This document shows, in pieces, positions 9,360 through 19,532 of a stretch of DNA of 64,000 bases. Each line of letters opens with the position of its first letter. Within the stretch, counting starts at the first letter, position 1. The DNA lies in the NCBI RefSeq assembly GCF_035666175.1, contig NZ_CP142016.1:1178001-1242000 (forward strand), read 5' to 3'. The notes beneath the pieces were generated by a model. It was not told the origin of the DNA and ran no database searches. It saw only the letters and a list, made by a program, of their open reading frames with translations. This DNA is from Riemerella anatipestifer. Lineage in GTDB: Bacteria; Bacteroidota; Bacteroidia; Flavobacteriales; Weeksellaceae. The position numbers and the translations under genes are program-made.

Positions 9360-10273
9360 TTGCTTTTCTCTAAATCTTCAACGACATCTTTTATATTAGG
9401 ATACTTAAATTTATACCCTGCTTGTTCTATTTTCTGTGAGGAGACTTTAGCACTAGAAATTAGCATATCCGATAGTTCGCCTAGCATCATTCTAAGAAAA
9501 AATTTAGAAACTTTTACAGGCAGACTATATTTCTTTTTATATTTTTGAGTTTGATTTAAAAATTCATTTTGTGTTACTGGATTAGGTGCCACCGAATTAA
9601 AAATACCTTCCACTTCGTTCTCTAATAAGTGATGGTAAATAGCACAATGGTCTTTGATATGAATCCAACTCATCATTTGTTTACCATTTCCAAGTAGAGG
9701 TTTAATACCAAAATTTAAAGGTTGAGTCATTTTAGGATAAGCCCCACCATTTGCTCCTAAAACAATACCTGTTCGTAGAATACATAATCTTTTCCCTAAA
9801 TCCTTAACTGGCTTTATAGAGTCTTCCCATTTTTGGCATAATTGTGCTAAAAAATCTACTGTCGCAGGCATATCTTCCATACAAAGCATATCACTAGGAA
9901 TTTCTAACCCATACCAACCTATCGCAGAAGTACTAATAACCATCTTAATATGATTATCCACTTCTTGTAAAGCCTTTACTATGGTCTCATTAGCATTGAT
10001 TCTACTATTCATAAGTATTTCTTTCCTTTGAGTAGTCCAGCGTTCATCTGCAATACCTGCTCCTGCGAGGTTGATGATAGCATCTGCCATTTCAAAAGGT
10101 TTTTTATCAAAAGTTTTTAACTGAGGATTCCATTCAAAATAGCGTAAGTTGCTCTGCGGATTATGAGTTGGCAAATTTCTAGTTAATACCAAAACCTCAT
10201 ATCCTTTTGAAAGAAGATACTCTGTGAGTTGTTTCCCCACAAAGCCTGTCCCTCCTGAAATAATGACTTTCAT
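9356..10273 (-). CDS. TIGR01777 family NAD(P)-dependent epimerase (YfcH-like)
   Basis: A 305-residue extended-SDR protein of the TIGR01777/YfcH family; physiological substrate unknown. The N-terminus MKVIISGGTGFVGKQL carries the GxxGxxG nucleotide-binding loop, VISTSAIGWYG occupies the catalytic-loop region, and a C-terminal DUF1731-like segment ends the protein. The frame opens at a TTG at 10297, but the ATG at 10273 places the Rossmann motif at the very start as in relatives. It is convergent with lpxB and overlaps it by 4 bp. Confidence 0.85.
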   Translation of the reverse strand: MKVIISGGTGFVGKQLTEYLLSKGYEVLVLTRNLPTHNPQSNLRYFEWNPQLKTFDKKPFEMADAIINLAGAGIADERWTTQRKEILMNSRINANETIVKALQEVDNHIKMVISTSAIGWYGLEIPSDMLCMEDMPATVDFLAQLCQKWEDSIKPVKDLGKRLCILRTGIVLGANGGAYPKMTQPLNFGIKPLLGNGKQMMSWIHIKDHCAIYHHLLENEVEGIFNSVAPNPVTQNEFLNQTQKYKKKYSLPVKVSKFFLRMMLGELSDMLISSAKVSSQKIEQAGYKFKYPNIKDVVEDLEKSN

Positions 10274-10333
10274 CTTTGCTTCCACTTTTTTAATCAAAAA
10301 GCCCTAAGATATTTAATCCTAGAGCCTTTAGAT

Positions 10334-12483
10334 TTAGTTTTTATTATTTTTCAAATGAGCATCAAAATAGTCTGTAACCTTTTGCATTAGATGCACCCTA
10401 TCTTTACCTAGCACATTATGTGCATGACCTGGATAGACGAAGTAATCCAACTGTACTCCTTTGTCAACTGCTGCTTTCAAGAAATCAATCGTATGTTGCA
10501 TACCACCACATCATCTTGAGCTCCGTGTATTAGGAGTAAATTCCCTTTAAGATTTTGAACCTTATCTAGTAGATTAGCTTGTGCATAACCCTCTGGATTT
10601 TGCTGAGGTGTATCCATATAACGCTCTGTGTACATAATTTCATACATCTTCCAATCTATCACAGGACCTCCTGCCACACCTACCTTAAAGACATCTGGGT
10701 GACGAAGCATTAAACTCGTCGTCATAAATCCTCCGAAACTCCAACCATGAACGCCCATTCTTTCAGCATCTACAAAAGGTAATGATTTTAAATAATCTAC
10801 CCCTTTTAGTTGGTCGTTCATTTCCACAGTTCCTAGCTGACGAAATGGTGCCGACTCAAACTTTAGACCTCTATTAGACGAACCTCTACCGTCCATAGTA
10901 AAGACCACATAATCCCTCTGGGCTAAATATTCGTACCAAAGATTACCACTTGCAGGGAAAGAATTAGTAACCAATTGAAGGTGTGGACCATTATATAAAT
11001 AAACAATAACAGGATACTTTTTGTTTGGATTAAATGAAGTCGGCAAAATCAGCTTTCCATAAAGAGGCGTACCATCATCTGCTTTTAAAGTTACATTTTT
11101 AACCTCTGGACGAAGGTATCCCTCCAAAGTATTATCCGCAGACAACAAAGTACTAGACACCATTGTATTGGTATTGATGACCTCTATTTTTCTTGGCGTA
11201 GTTGCGTTAGAATAGCTATCTAACAAAGCGGTTCCAGATTGATTAAGCAATCCCCTATGAACACCCGCCGACTTGGAAAGACGCACCATTTTCTTATTGT
11301 GCCAATTAACCTTATACAAGTGTTTTTCTAAAGGGGTTTCTTTAGTTGCTTCTATATAAATTTCATTTTTCTTAGCATTAAACCCTAGAATATCACTCAC
11401 TAACCAATCGCCTTCTGTAATTTGACCAACCAAACCTTTAGTCAAATGATAGTGAAACAAATGATTATATCCCGTTCTTTGGCTCTGCCAAAGAAAATCT
11501 GTATTAGAATTAGGGAAGAATACCAACGAGTGCTGTGGCTCCACATATTTATCACTTTTTTCTTCAAAAAGAGTTTTGATAAACGCTCCTGTTTTAGCGT
11601 CATATTGGTTCATTTTGAGGTGATTTTGGTCTCTATTGAGAACACCTACAAAAATATATTTAGCATCTGGGCTCCACGAAACTGCCGTTAAATATTGCTC
11701 TTTATCTCCTTCTATATTTAGAAAATGAGTGCTTTTAGATTTTATATCATAAACACCTAAACTCACTTGGTGAGAAGTACCGCCAGCCATAGGATATTTA
11801 ATATTATGATTTTTTGCAGGCGTAACCGACCAATCTATCACAGGATAATCATTCACCATCGTTTGGTCCATTCTGTAAAATGCAATCATAGAATTATCAG
11901 GAGCAGAGAAAATACCTCCATCTATCCCAAACTCGTTACGGTGAACCGATTGTCCACTAATGATATTTTCGTTCTTTTCATCGGTGATTGCAAATGCTTG
12001 TCCATTTTTTTGCCAATAAAGGTTATTTTTAACCGTATAAACAAAAGTGGAATTATCCGATAACAGTGTGATATTATCCGCTTCCTCTGGCAAACGCTCC
12101 CATTCTTTAATATTCCAACCATTACTTTTTTTCTCCAACAAATAATGGGTGTTGTCCTGAGAAAAATAAGCTGTATTATTATTGATGAAATTGAGATTAG
12201 GAAAACCAAATAATTTTCTACCTCCTGTTAAATTTTGGTTGATTTGGTAAAGAGAAATTAAAGTATCCGATTTCATTGAAGGGTACTCTGTAACCATATA
12301 GGCATTCTTAACCGAATGAATATACGCTGAACCATCTTTTGCCCACTGTAATTGAGGTAAATTCTTAATTGCCAAATTAGAACGAAGCCCATTAACAGCT
12401 TCACTCATTGTAAACTTTTGTTTTTGAGCAGGTAACAACCCCACTACTAATAGGGCTAACCAATAGTTTTTATTAAATTTCAT
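10334..12483 (-). pseudogene. S9 family prolyl oligopeptidase (DPP IV-like), broken by a frameshift near 10502
   Basis: DPP IV-type serine peptidases remove N-terminal dipeptides from peptides in the periplasm or at the outer membrane. A signal peptide (ending LLPAQKQ) is followed by a beta-propeller (about residues 40-440) and an alpha/beta-hydrolase domain with the nucleophile motif GWSFGG and the acid in HGAQDD. The open frame then ends abruptly after VVVCNIRLIS. One base later, the other frame continues from Met at 10499-10501 with the missing C-terminus, including the catalytic histidine in PGHAHNV, to a TAA at 10334. Repairing one deleted base at about 10502-10507 restores about 716 residues, the usual length. 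It is either a recent pseudogene or a sequence error. The start at ATG 12483 is preferred over a TTG at 12507. Confidence 0.85.
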
Positions 12484-12601
12484 AACGATAATTTGTTCTA
12501 ACTTCAAAGATACTAAAAAATGTTACACTGAAAACAAAACACCTCTAGTCTCCTTTGAATTTAAAATAAACTCCGTTATGAAAATCCTATTATAGTTGAG
12601 A

Positions 12602-13384
12602 TTACCAACCACCACTGGCTCCTCCACCGCCAAAGCTACCACCGCCGCCAAAACCGCCGAAACCTCCTCCACTACTAGAGCCTCCTCCAAAACCTCCCCC
12701 TGGAAAAGGAAAGAATCCTCCAGAATAAGAGCGTCTTCCTCGTCTTGTAATAATTACATCTTCATCATCGTAACCACCTCTCCCATTAGAATCATGTCCT
12801 GAAAACATCAGTAAAATAAATACTATTATAATAAAAATAATGATACCTGCCGCTAATCCGCTATTTCCTTCAGGCTTCGGAATAGGTTTAAATTTACCTT
12901 GTACAGCTTCTATAATCGCAGTTGTTCCGTAATCTATACCTTCATACCAAGCACCTCTTTTAAAACGAGGTACTACAAGATAATCTATAATTTGTCCCGC
13001 TGTGGAAGCTGTAAGATATTGCTCCACTGCACGCCCCTGCTGTATAGACACTTTCTTATCTTCCGTAGCTATAAGAAAAACTACCCCATTATCTACCTTT
13101 TTTTGACCTATTTCCCACTGTTGCCCAAACATTGTAGCCACATAGTTAATATCTTCGCCCTTAGTTGTTGGGATAATAATGACCATTATCTCGGTAGAAG
13201 TAGAATCCGCAAAGGCTATCAGTTTTTGGTTAAGCTGTTGCTTCTCTTGTACAGAAAGTAAGCCTACCTCATCGTAAACTGGATAAAGTACACTTGGCTT
13301 TTTAGGAATTTGATACTGAGCTACAAGATTTCCAAACCAAATAAAAGATAGAAGTAAAAATATTTTAAGAGAATGTAATCTCAT
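12602..13384 (-). CDS. TPM-domain protein with Gly-rich C-terminus (YgcG-like)
   Basis: A 260-residue protein with an N-terminal signal segment (residues 1-22), a TPM domain (about 30-155; motif YPVYDEVGLLS then VMVIIIPT), one transmembrane helix at about 180-197, and a Gly/Ser-rich tail made of GGG-F repeats. This is the YgcG/Psb32 layout; TPM domains are periplasmic or lumenal modules with proposed phosphatase or membrane-maintenance roles. It overlaps the preceding TPM gene by 20 bp and forms an operon with it and lemA. The Gly-rich tail produces many out-of-frame open frames on the other strand. Confidence 0.88.
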   Translation of the reverse strand: MRLHSLKIFLLLSFIWFGNLVAQYQIPKKPSVLYPVYDEVGLLSVQEKQQLNQKLIAFADSTSTEIMVIIIPTTKGEDINYVATMFGQQWEIGQKKVDNGVVFLIATEDKKVSIQQGRAVEQYLTASTAGQIIDYLVVPRFKRGAWYEGIDYGTTAIIEAVQGKFKPIPKPEGNSGLAAGIIIFIIIVFILLMFSGHDSNGRGGYDDEDVIITRRGRRSYSGGFFPFPGGGFGGGSSSGGGFGGFGGGGSFGGGGASGGW

Positions 13385-13796
13385 TCGGTAATTCGTTATG
13401 ATTTTGTTCTTCTATAGGAAAATATTTTTTGAGTTCTTGACCTGCCTTTAAAATAGCTTCCTTCAACCCTGAATAATATAACCCTTGAGCAAATGAGGCG
13501 GTAATTTCATCGTGCAATCTGTCCCAAAACTCTTGTTTAACCTTTTTATGAATCCCCTCATCACCTATAATCGTAAGGTATTTATTATCAAAGTTAATGT
13601 GAAATAAAACCGCATTTCTGTGTTTAGTATCTTGCATACCCAACGACTGAAATACCTCAAAAGCTCTCTTAGCGTGATGATGTTCTGACTGAGTATCTAT
13701 ATGAACTCTAATTTCTCCTGTAGAAAAACTTTCAGCTACTTTAATGGCTTCCACAAGGGAAGCCTGTTGTTCTTCTGTAAGATAATCTTTAACCAT
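13365..13796 (-). CDS. TPM domain-containing protein
   Basis: A 143-residue stand-alone TPM domain without a signal peptide. The family features are LVEAIKVAESFSTGEIRVHI at the start and the central NAVLFHINFDNKYLTIIGDEGI. It is the middle gene of the lemA-TPM-TPM operon, starting at the lemA stop and ending inside the next gene. The tight overlap of all three points to a shared envelope function, as in many Bacteroidota, but the function is not established. Confidence 0.87.
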   Translation of the reverse strand: MVKDYLTEEQQASLVEAIKVAESFSTGEIRVHIDTQSEHHHAKRAFEVFQSLGMQDTKHRNAVLFHINFDNKYLTIIGDEGIHKKVKQEFWDRLHDEITASFAQGLYYSGLKEAILKAGQELKKYFPIEEQNHNELPNEITFS

Positions 13797-14401
13797 TATT
13801 TGAAAACTTCTGGAGCTTTTTCTGCCCCTACTTCGGAGCGGAAATAAGGTTTATCTCTAAAGTTAGTAAAATTAGCCAGAATGTTATTAGGAAATTTCTT
13901 AATAGTATTATTGTAATCTTTTACTGCATCATTAAAATAAACCGTTTCTGCTCTAATACTGTTCTCTATTGCTATATATTCTCTTTGAAAATTAATATAT
14001 TGTTGGTCTGCCTTCAAATTAGGATACTGCTCTACCACAGCCATTAGACGACTCAACGCTCCGCTCAATTCCCCTTGTGCCGACTGAAATCTTGCTAAAT
14101 CAGCTTCCGTCATATTAGTAGGGTCTATAGTTACCGAAGTAGCTTTAGAACGAGCCTCAATTACTCCTGTTAGAGTTTCTTTTTCAAACTGAGCGTAAGA
14201 TTTTACTGTTCTTTCCAAGTTAGGGATTAAATTAGCTCTTTTCTGGTAAACCGTTTCTACATTAGACCATTTAGAATTTACTTCTTGGTCTTTCTCTACG
14301 AAAGTATTATAACCTGACTTTCCCCAAAAGAAAAGCCCTACCAAAATAACTCCCAGTGCTATAAAAATAGTACTAGCACTCATACATCCTTTATTATTCA
14401 T
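13796..14401 (-). CDS. lemA: LemA family protein
   Basis: A 201-residue LemA protein anchored by one N-terminal transmembrane helix (about residues 8-25), with the rest a helical bundle. Recognisable motifs are KDQEVNSKWSNVETVYQKR, RANLIPNLERTVKSYA and the C-terminal NNILANFTNFRDKPYF. LemA proteins are inner-membrane proteins of poorly defined role that commonly precede TPM-domain genes, exactly as here. It is the first gene of the three-gene operon and is divergent from folA. Confidence 0.93.
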   Translation of the reverse strand: MNNKGCMSASTIFIALGVILVGLFFWGKSGYNTFVEKDQEVNSKWSNVETVYQKRANLIPNLERTVKSYAQFEKETLTGVIEARSKATSVTIDPTNMTEADLARFQSAQGELSGALSRLMAVVEQYPNLKADQQYINFQREYIAIENSIRAETVYFNDAVKDYNNTIKKFPNNILANFTNFRDKPYFRSEVGAEKAPEVFK

Positions 14402-14456
14402 AGTTTCATTTTTTTAAATTAAAATTAAATCTGCACCGAATATACAAATTATATGC

Positions 14457-14464
14457 TAAATTTG
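14457..14464 (+). promoter_or_regulatory. Candidate -7 box of folA, which decides its start
   Basis: TAAATTTG matches TAnnTTTG. It overlaps the upstream in-frame ATG at 14453, so that ATG would lie inside the promoter. This favours translation from the ATG at 14483. Confidence 0.5.
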
Positions 14465-14482
14465 TCAAAAAATAGTATAAAA

Positions 14483-14974
14483 ATGACCACCATCATTGTA
14501 GCAATGGGTAAAAATAACGAAATAGGGGTTAATAATCAGCTTCTTTGGCATTTACCTAAAGATTTGAAACACTTTAAAAATTTAACCTCAGGGCACCCTA
14601 TAATTATGGGGCGAAAAACCTATGAAAGCATCGGAAAACCTCTACCCAACAGAACCAATATTGTGGTTAGTCAAAAAAATGATTGGTTTGAGGAAGGTAT
14701 TCTAATTGTTGGTACTTTAAAGGAAGCCATTAAATTTGCCAAGAAAATAGACGAAAATATTTTCATCATTGGTGGCGGTAGCATTTATGAGCAGACCATA
14801 GACCAAGCTGACCGACTGGAAGTAACTTTAGTAGATACTACCCTAGAAGCAGATACCTTTTTCCCAAAAATCAACTCAAAAGAATGGCTAAAAACTGATG
14901 AAATTTGCCACGAAAAAGATGAACAAAACCCTTATAATTTTTGCTTTCAAACTTATGAAAGAGTACAGAAATAA
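14483..14974 (+). CDS. folA: Dihydrofolate reductase
   Basis: Reduces dihydrofolate to tetrahydrofolate with NADPH. From the ATG at 14483 the protein has 163 residues: MTTIIVAMGKNNEIGVNNQL, then LWHLPKDLKHFK (acidic active-site region), PIIMGRKTYESIGKPLPNRTN (NADPH-binding) and FIIGGGSIYEQ. All are diagnostic. The frame extends upstream to 14453, but that start would fall within the promoter box. It is divergent from lemA and convergent with rimO. Confidence 0.96.
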   Translation: MTTIIVAMGKNNEIGVNNQLLWHLPKDLKHFKNLTSGHPIIMGRKTYESIGKPLPNRTNIVVSQKNDWFEEGILIVGTLKEAIKFAKKIDENIFIIGGGSIYEQTIDQADRLEVTLVDTTLEADTFFPKINSKEWLKTDEICHEKDEQNPYNFCFQTYERVQK

Positions 14975-14984
14975 TCAAATACGA

Positions 14985-16289
14985 TTAAACCAACTCTCCG
15001 TATAAGTCATATTCCTCTGCGGAAGTGATACGAACATTAGCAAACTCGCCGATAGAGATATAGGTATTTTCTGCCGACACCAATACAGTATTATCTACAT
15101 CGGGAGAGTCAAACTCGGTTCTCCCTACAAAGTAATTACCTTCTTTTCTATCAAAAATACAACGGAATACCTGCCCTACTTTCTCTTGATTTTTCTCCCA
15201 AGAAATTTGAGATTGTAACGCCATTATTTCTTCCTCTCTAGCTTCTTTAACCTCCTGAGGCACATCATCTTCTAACTGATACGCCGTAGTATTTTCTTCG
15301 TGAGAATAAGTAAAACAACCTAACCTATCAAATCTTTGCTCTTTTACCCAGTTTTTCAATTCTTGGAAACGCTCTTCCGTCTCTCCTGGGTAGCCTACAA
15401 TAAGAGTGGTACGCACCGCCATATTTGGCACTTTCTCTCTAAACTTATTTAAAAGAGCATTGGTTTTTTCATGCGTTGTCCCTCTTTTCATAGACTTTAG
15501 CAAATCAGTATTGATATGCTGCAACGGAATATCAATATAATTACATACTTTAGACTCTTCTCTGATAATATCCAATACCTCCTCTGGAAATCCCGTAGGG
15601 AAAGCATAATGTAGTCTTATCCACTCAATACCATCTACTTTTACCAACTCTTTTAAAAGGTCTCCTAGAGCTCTTTTCTTATAAATATCTAAACCATAAT
15701 AAGTTAAATCTTGTGCAATCAAAATGAGCTCTTTAGTTCCTTTTTTAGCTAATTTTTTCGCTTCTTCTACCAATTTTTCTATCGGTGTAGAAACATGTCC
15801 TCCTCTCATCAACGGAATAGCACAGAACGAACACGGTCTATCACAGCCCTCTGATATTTTAAGGTAAGCATAATGCTTAGGAGTCGTCGTCAATCTTTCT
15901 CCTACTAATTCGTGCTTATAATCTGCTCCTAAATGTTTGAGTAAAATAGGTAAATCCCTCGTCCCAAAATATTGGTCTACATCAGGAATTTCCTTCAATA
16001 AATCTGGCTTATATCGCTCCGAAAGACAACCTGTTACAAAAACTTGCTCTACTTCGCCTCTGTTCTTCGCCTCTACATAATCTAATATTGTATTGATAGA
16101 TTCTTCTTTCGCATTATCTATAAATCCACAAGTGTTAATTACCACAATATCTCCACGCTCTTGCTCATGCACCACTTCTTTTCCGTTGGCTTTAAGTTGC
16201 CCCATAAGCACCTCCGAGTCGTACAAATTTTTTGAACACCCTAGCGTTACTACATTGATTTTTTTCTTTCCTGTGGATTTAGTTCTCAT
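14985..16289 (-). CDS. rimO: Ribosomal protein S12 methylthiotransferase RimO
   Basis: RimO methylthiolates an aspartate of ribosomal protein S12. In the 434-residue protein the UPF0004 domain has C18, C54 and C88 (TLGCSKNLYDSE, NTCGFID, TGCLSERY). The radical-SAM motif CDRPCSFC is at 149-156, and a TRAM domain closes the protein. LGCSKNLYDSE distinguishes RimO from MiaB. It is transcribed alone and lies just downstream of the terminator that ends the polysaccharide locus. Confidence 0.96.
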   Translation of the reverse strand: MRTKSTGKKKINVVTLGCSKNLYDSEVLMGQLKANGKEVVHEQERGDIVVINTCGFIDNAKEESINTILDYVEAKNRGEVEQVFVTGCLSERYKPDLLKEIPDVDQYFGTRDLPILLKHLGADYKHELVGERLTTTPKHYAYLKISEGCDRPCSFCAIPLMRGGHVSTPIEKLVEEAKKLAKKGTKELILIAQDLTYYGLDIYKKRALGDLLKELVKVDGIEWIRLHYAFPTGFPEEVLDIIREESKVCNYIDIPLQHINTDLLKSMKRGTTHEKTNALLNKFREKVPNMAVRTTLIVGYPGETEERFQELKNWVKEQRFDRLGCFTYSHEENTTAYQLEDDVPQEVKEAREEEIMALQSQISWEKNQEKVGQVFRCIFDRKEGNYFVGRTEFDSPDVDNTVLVSAENTYISIGEFANVRITSAEEYDLYGELV

Positions 16290-16342
16290 AACATTAATGG
16301 ATTAAAAGCCTGCAAATTTAGGGATTTTTACACAAATAAAAA

Positions 16343-16365
16343 GGTACACCTCATAAAGATGTACC
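16343..16365 (-). terminator. Terminator at the end of the polysaccharide operon
   Basis: On the minus strand GGTACA, an 11-nt loop and TGTACC are followed by TTTTTATTTG. It starts 30 bp beyond the rfbA stop and before rimO. Confidence 0.65.
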
Positions 16366-16394
16366 CTATTGATATTTATTTGTCTAAGAAATTG

Positions 16395-17252
16395 TTACAA
16401 AATTCTTCTTAAATATTCTCCATAACCACTTTTACCGTATTTATCCGCTGATTTTAGAAGTTGCTCTTTATTGATGAAGCCTTTTTTATAGGCAATTTCT
16501 TCAATACAAGAAATTTTGAAACCTTGACGCTTTTCTAAAACTTTCACAAACTCCGAAGCCTCATGTAAAGAATCAAATGTTCCTGTATCTAACCATGCTG
16601 TTCCTCGGCTCATTACTCCAACTTCTAACTCGCCTCTTTCTAAGTAAATTTTATTGATGTCCGTAATTTCTAATTCGCCTCTTGGTGAAGGCTTTAAATT
16701 TTTAGCAAATTCTACCACCTGATTATCGTAGAAGTACAGTCCTGGAACCGCATAATTCGATTTTGGATTCTCAGGTTTCTCCTCAATGGAAATCGCTTTG
16801 TTATCAGAATCAAACTCCACCACCCCATATCTTTCTGGATCAGAAACTTGATAAGCAAACACACAACCTCCTTTGATTTCAGTCTTACTATTTAGCAACT
16901 GCGGCAAACCCGTACCATAGAAAATATTATCGCCCAATACCAACGCCACCGAATCATCACCGATGAATTCCTCTCCTAAAATAAAGGCTTGTGCCAATCC
17001 GTCTGGGCTGGGCTGTACTTTATATTCTATTCTACAACCAATTTGTGAGCCATCACCCAAGAGTTTTTTAAAGCCCTCTTGGTCGTGAGGTGTCGTAATG
17101 ATAAGGATTTCTCTAATCCCCGCCAACAACAAAGTAGAAAGCGGATAGTAAATCATTGGTTTATCATAAACAGGCATTAGCTGTTTGCTCACCGCAATGG
17201 TTAATGGGTAAAGTCTTGTACCTGACCCCCCTGCAAGTATAATTCCTTTCAT
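16395..17252 (-). CDS. rfbA: Glucose-1-phosphate thymidylyltransferase RfbA/RmlA
   Basis: Makes dTDP-glucose from glucose-1-phosphate and dTTP, the first step of dTDP-6-deoxysugar synthesis. At 285 residues the length is normal. The N-terminal [11 protein letters not shown] nucleotide-binding signature is followed by the [16 protein letters not shown] region, EKPENPKS and [13 protein letters not shown]. It is the last gene of the long minus-strand locus, 4 bp after rfbB, and ends before a terminator. Confidence 0.97.
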   Translation of the reverse strand: MKGIILAGGSGTRLYPLTIAVSKQLMPVYDKPMIYYPLSTLLLAGIREILIITTPHDQEGFKKLLGDGSQIGCRIEYKVQPSPDGLAQAFILGEEFIGDDSVALVLGDNIFYGTGLPQLLNSKTEIKGGCVFAYQVSDPERYGVVEFDSDNKAISIEEKPENPKSNYAVPGLYFYDNQVVEFAKNLKPSPRGELEITDINKIYLERGELEVGVMSRGTAWLDTGTFDSLHEASEFVKVLEKRQGFKISCIEEIAYKKGFINKEQLLKSADKYGKSGYGEYLRRIL

Positions 17253-17256
17253 AGTT

Positions 17257-18342
17257 TTAATTTTTATACTGCGCTTTGTAATATTCTTGATAAGCTCCGC
17301 TGGTTACATTTTCCAACCAATCTTGATTATTCAAAAACCATTCGATAGTCTCAGCCAAACCTTCTTCAAAAGTAACGCTTGGTTTCCAACCTAAATCTTT
17401 ATTAAGCTTCGTAGCATCTATCGCATAGCGTTTATCATGTCCAGGACGGTCTTTCACAAAAGTAATCAGTTTTTCGGAATATCCCTCTGGACGACCTAAC
17501 TTGGCATCCATCTGTTTGATAAGCTCTTTAATTAAATCAATATTTTGCCATTCGTTCCAACCGCCAATATTGTAAGTTTCGCCTGTTTTAGCCTCGTGGA
17601 AAATTTGGAAAATCGCTCTCGCATGATCCACCACGAACAACCAATCTCTTGTATATTTACCGTCGCCATAAATAGGTAGCGGTTTCTCGTTGATAATGTT
17701 AGAAATACAAAGCGGAATTAATTTCTCAGGAAAATGATTCGGGCCATAATTGTTAGAACAATTAGACACGATAAAAGGCATTCCGTAAGTGTTCCCATAC
17801 GCTCTTACCAAGTGGTCGGAAGCCGCTTTACTCGCCGAATAAGGTGATTTTGGATCGTAAGGCGTTTCTTCGGTGAAGAATCCCGTCTCGCCTAAAGCCC
17901 CATAAACTTCATCAGTAGAAACATGATAAAATAAGTTTTGCCTAGGCTCATCTGGGAAATTCCCGTGCGTATGCTCTGGATTAAGCGTCCAAAATTCACG
18001 GCAAAGATTTAATAAATTAGCCGTCCCCATCACATTGGTATTGATGAAAGCGTTAGGGTCGGTAATACTTCTATCCACATGACTCTCCGCCGCCAAATGC
18101 ACCACCGCATCAGGCTGATGTTTTTCAAATACCTTTCTTAACTCTTCTACTTTGGTAATATCTGCCCTTTCAAAAGTATAGTTGGGTTCGTTTTCAATAT
18201 CTTTTAAATTCTCTAAATTCCCCGCATAAGTCAGAGCATCTAAATTGATTATTTTGGTATTAGGCAAGTTTTTCACAAACGCTCTTACCACATGAGAGCC
18301 AATAAAACCTGCTCCGCCTGTTATTATAATTGATTTCATCAT
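17257..18342 (-). CDS. rfbB: dTDP-glucose 4,6-dehydratase RfbB/RmlB
   Basis: Converts dTDP-glucose to dTDP-4-keto-6-deoxyglucose with bound NAD. The 361-residue extended SDR has [12 protein letters not shown] at the N-terminus, HVSTDEVYG with the catalytic Asp-Glu pair, and [16 protein letters not shown] with the YxxxK dyad. ATGs at 18342 and 18339 are both possible starts. It lies between rfbC (7-bp gap) and rfbA (4-bp gap). Confidence 0.97.
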   Translation of the reverse strand: MMKSIIITGGAGFIGSHVVRAFVKNLPNTKIINLDALTYAGNLENLKDIENEPNYTFERADITKVEELRKVFEKHQPDAVVHLAAESHVDRSITDPNAFINTNVMGTANLLNLCREFWTLNPEHTHGNFPDEPRQNLFYHVSTDEVYGALGETGFFTEETPYDPKSPYSASKAASDHLVRAYGNTYGMPFIVSNCSNNYGPNHFPEKLIPLCISNIINEKPLPIYGDGKYTRDWLFVVDHARAIFQIFHEAKTGETYNIGGWNEWQNIDLIKELIKQMDAKLGRPEGYSEKLITFVKDRPGHDKRYAIDATKLNKDLGWKPSVTFEEGLAETIEWFLNNQDWLENVTSGAYQEYYKAQYKN

Positions 18343-18349
18343 TTATTTT

Positions 18350-18895
18350 TTAAAAATTCTTTTTAGAAAATGGCAACTGTACTTTATCTTTTTCGGAAAG
18401 AATAACATCTGTCTCATCCAACTTCCAATCTATAGCTAAATCCGCATCGTTCCAAAGGATTCCGCCTTCAGACTCCTTATTGTAAAAATTATCACATTTA
18501 TAGGCAAAAACTGCCATTTCACTCAACACCGCAAAGCCGTGAGCAAAGCCTCTCGGCACATAAAACTGTAACTTATTTTCTGCCGTTAATTCCACTCCAT
18601 ACCATTTCCCAAACGAAGGCGAATCTTCTCTTAAATCCACCGCCACATCCCAAACCTTCCCCTCTAAGCAAGATACGAGTTTCGCTTGGGCATGCTCTCC
18701 TTTCTGTAGGTGCAACCCTCTAAGAACCCCATAAGACGATTTAGAAATATTATCTTGAACAAAATGCCCATTCATTCCCGTAAGGTCCTCAAATTTTTTC
18801 TCGTTAAACTTCTCGTAAAAGTAACCTCTTTCGTCTTCAAAAATAGTAGGCTCTATGATGTAACAATCCTTTAGTGGCGTTTCTTTAATCTTCAT
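18350..18895 (-). CDS. rfbC: dTDP-4-dehydrorhamnose 3,5-epimerase RfbC/RmlC
   Basis: Epimerises dTDP-4-keto-6-deoxyglucose at C3 and C5 in the L-rhamnose pathway. The 181-residue cupin contains PTIFEDERGYFYE, FVQDNISKSSYGVLRGLHLQ (catalytic histidine) and YVPRGFAHGF, all typical of RmlC. No RmlD reductase gene is in the window, so the final step must be supplied from elsewhere or the intermediate has another fate. Confidence 0.95.
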   Translation of the reverse strand: MKIKETPLKDCYIIEPTIFEDERGYFYEKFNEKKFEDLTGMNGHFVQDNISKSSYGVLRGLHLQKGEHAQAKLVSCLEGKVWDVAVDLREDSPSFGKWYGVELTAENKLQFYVPRGFAHGFAVLSEMAVFAYKCDNFYNKESEGGILWNDADLAIDWKLDETDVILSEKDKVQLPFSKKNF

Positions 18896-18927
18896 AATTT
18901 GAATATGCTGTACAAAAGTAAAGTTTT

Positions 18928-19521
18928 TTATCTATTGAAAAAAATATTACAGGCTTTTAGCAACAGTCTTAGGTCTTCTTTAAAGGATAATTTCTCTAGA
19001 TATTCTAAATTTAGTTTGACTTTATGTGGAAAAATAACTTCATCATTATATTTCAATGAGTCTTCCTTTTGATTCAGGAGGTACTCTTCGTTTCTGTATT
19101 CTAAACTCGCTTCTGATAAAAGTCCTGGTTTTAAAATCAATACTTTTCTATCTTCTCCCTTGAGACCGTCATAATAGCCCGACACATCTGGACGAGGTCC
19201 GATGAAACTCATTTCACCCTTTAAAATATTGAACAATTGAGGTAATTCGTCTAATTTAGTTTTTCGCAAAAAAGCTCCTACATTTGATATTTCACGAGAA
19301 ACCGTACGAATGGTTTTGAACTTATATATTCTAAATATCTTACCATACTGCCCCACCCTATCTTGTACAAAAATTCCGCAGGAAAATGTATCTACAGATA
19401 CCAATATTAACAAAAACAAAAGTAAAGGAAATATAACAACAATAATAACACCCGCTAAGATTCTAGCGAGTGTATATTTTATTTTCAGATAGGCGTGTTG
19501 TTCTCCTTTCATAATACTCAT
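18928..19521 (-). CDS. Phosphoglycosyl transferase (PglC/WbaP-C type), first of two
   Basis: A 197-residue monotopic phosphoglycosyl transferase that would load a sugar phosphate onto undecaprenyl phosphate at the inner face of the membrane. An N-terminal re-entrant hydrophobic segment (about residues 15-45) is followed by FVQDRVGQYGKIFRIYKFKT, then KLDELPQLFNILKGEMSFIGPRP with the catalytic Asp-Glu pair. The C-terminus is longer and more charged than in the paralogue at 25772. Its sugar specificity is unknown. It stands between rfbC and a GC-rich structured spacer, slightly apart from the acyl-sugar cassette. Confidence 0.88.
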   Translation of the reverse strand: MSIMKGEQHAYLKIKYTLARILAGVIIVVIFPLLLFLLILVSVDTFSCGIFVQDRVGQYGKIFRIYKFKTIRTVSREISNVGAFLRKTKLDELPQLFNILKGEMSFIGPRPDVSGYYDGLKGEDRKVLILKPGLLSEASLEYRNEEYLLNQKEDSLKYNDEVIFPHKVKLNLEYLEKLSFKEDLRLLLKACNIFFNR

Positions 19522-19532
19522 TTTTCTTTAAA

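Noticed and set aside
9356-10273. The TIGR01777 epimerase as the missing RmlD
   Set aside because: Its motifs (STSAIGWYG, C-terminal DUF1731-like part) fit YfcH-type proteins, not the dTDP-4-dehydrorhamnose reductase family.
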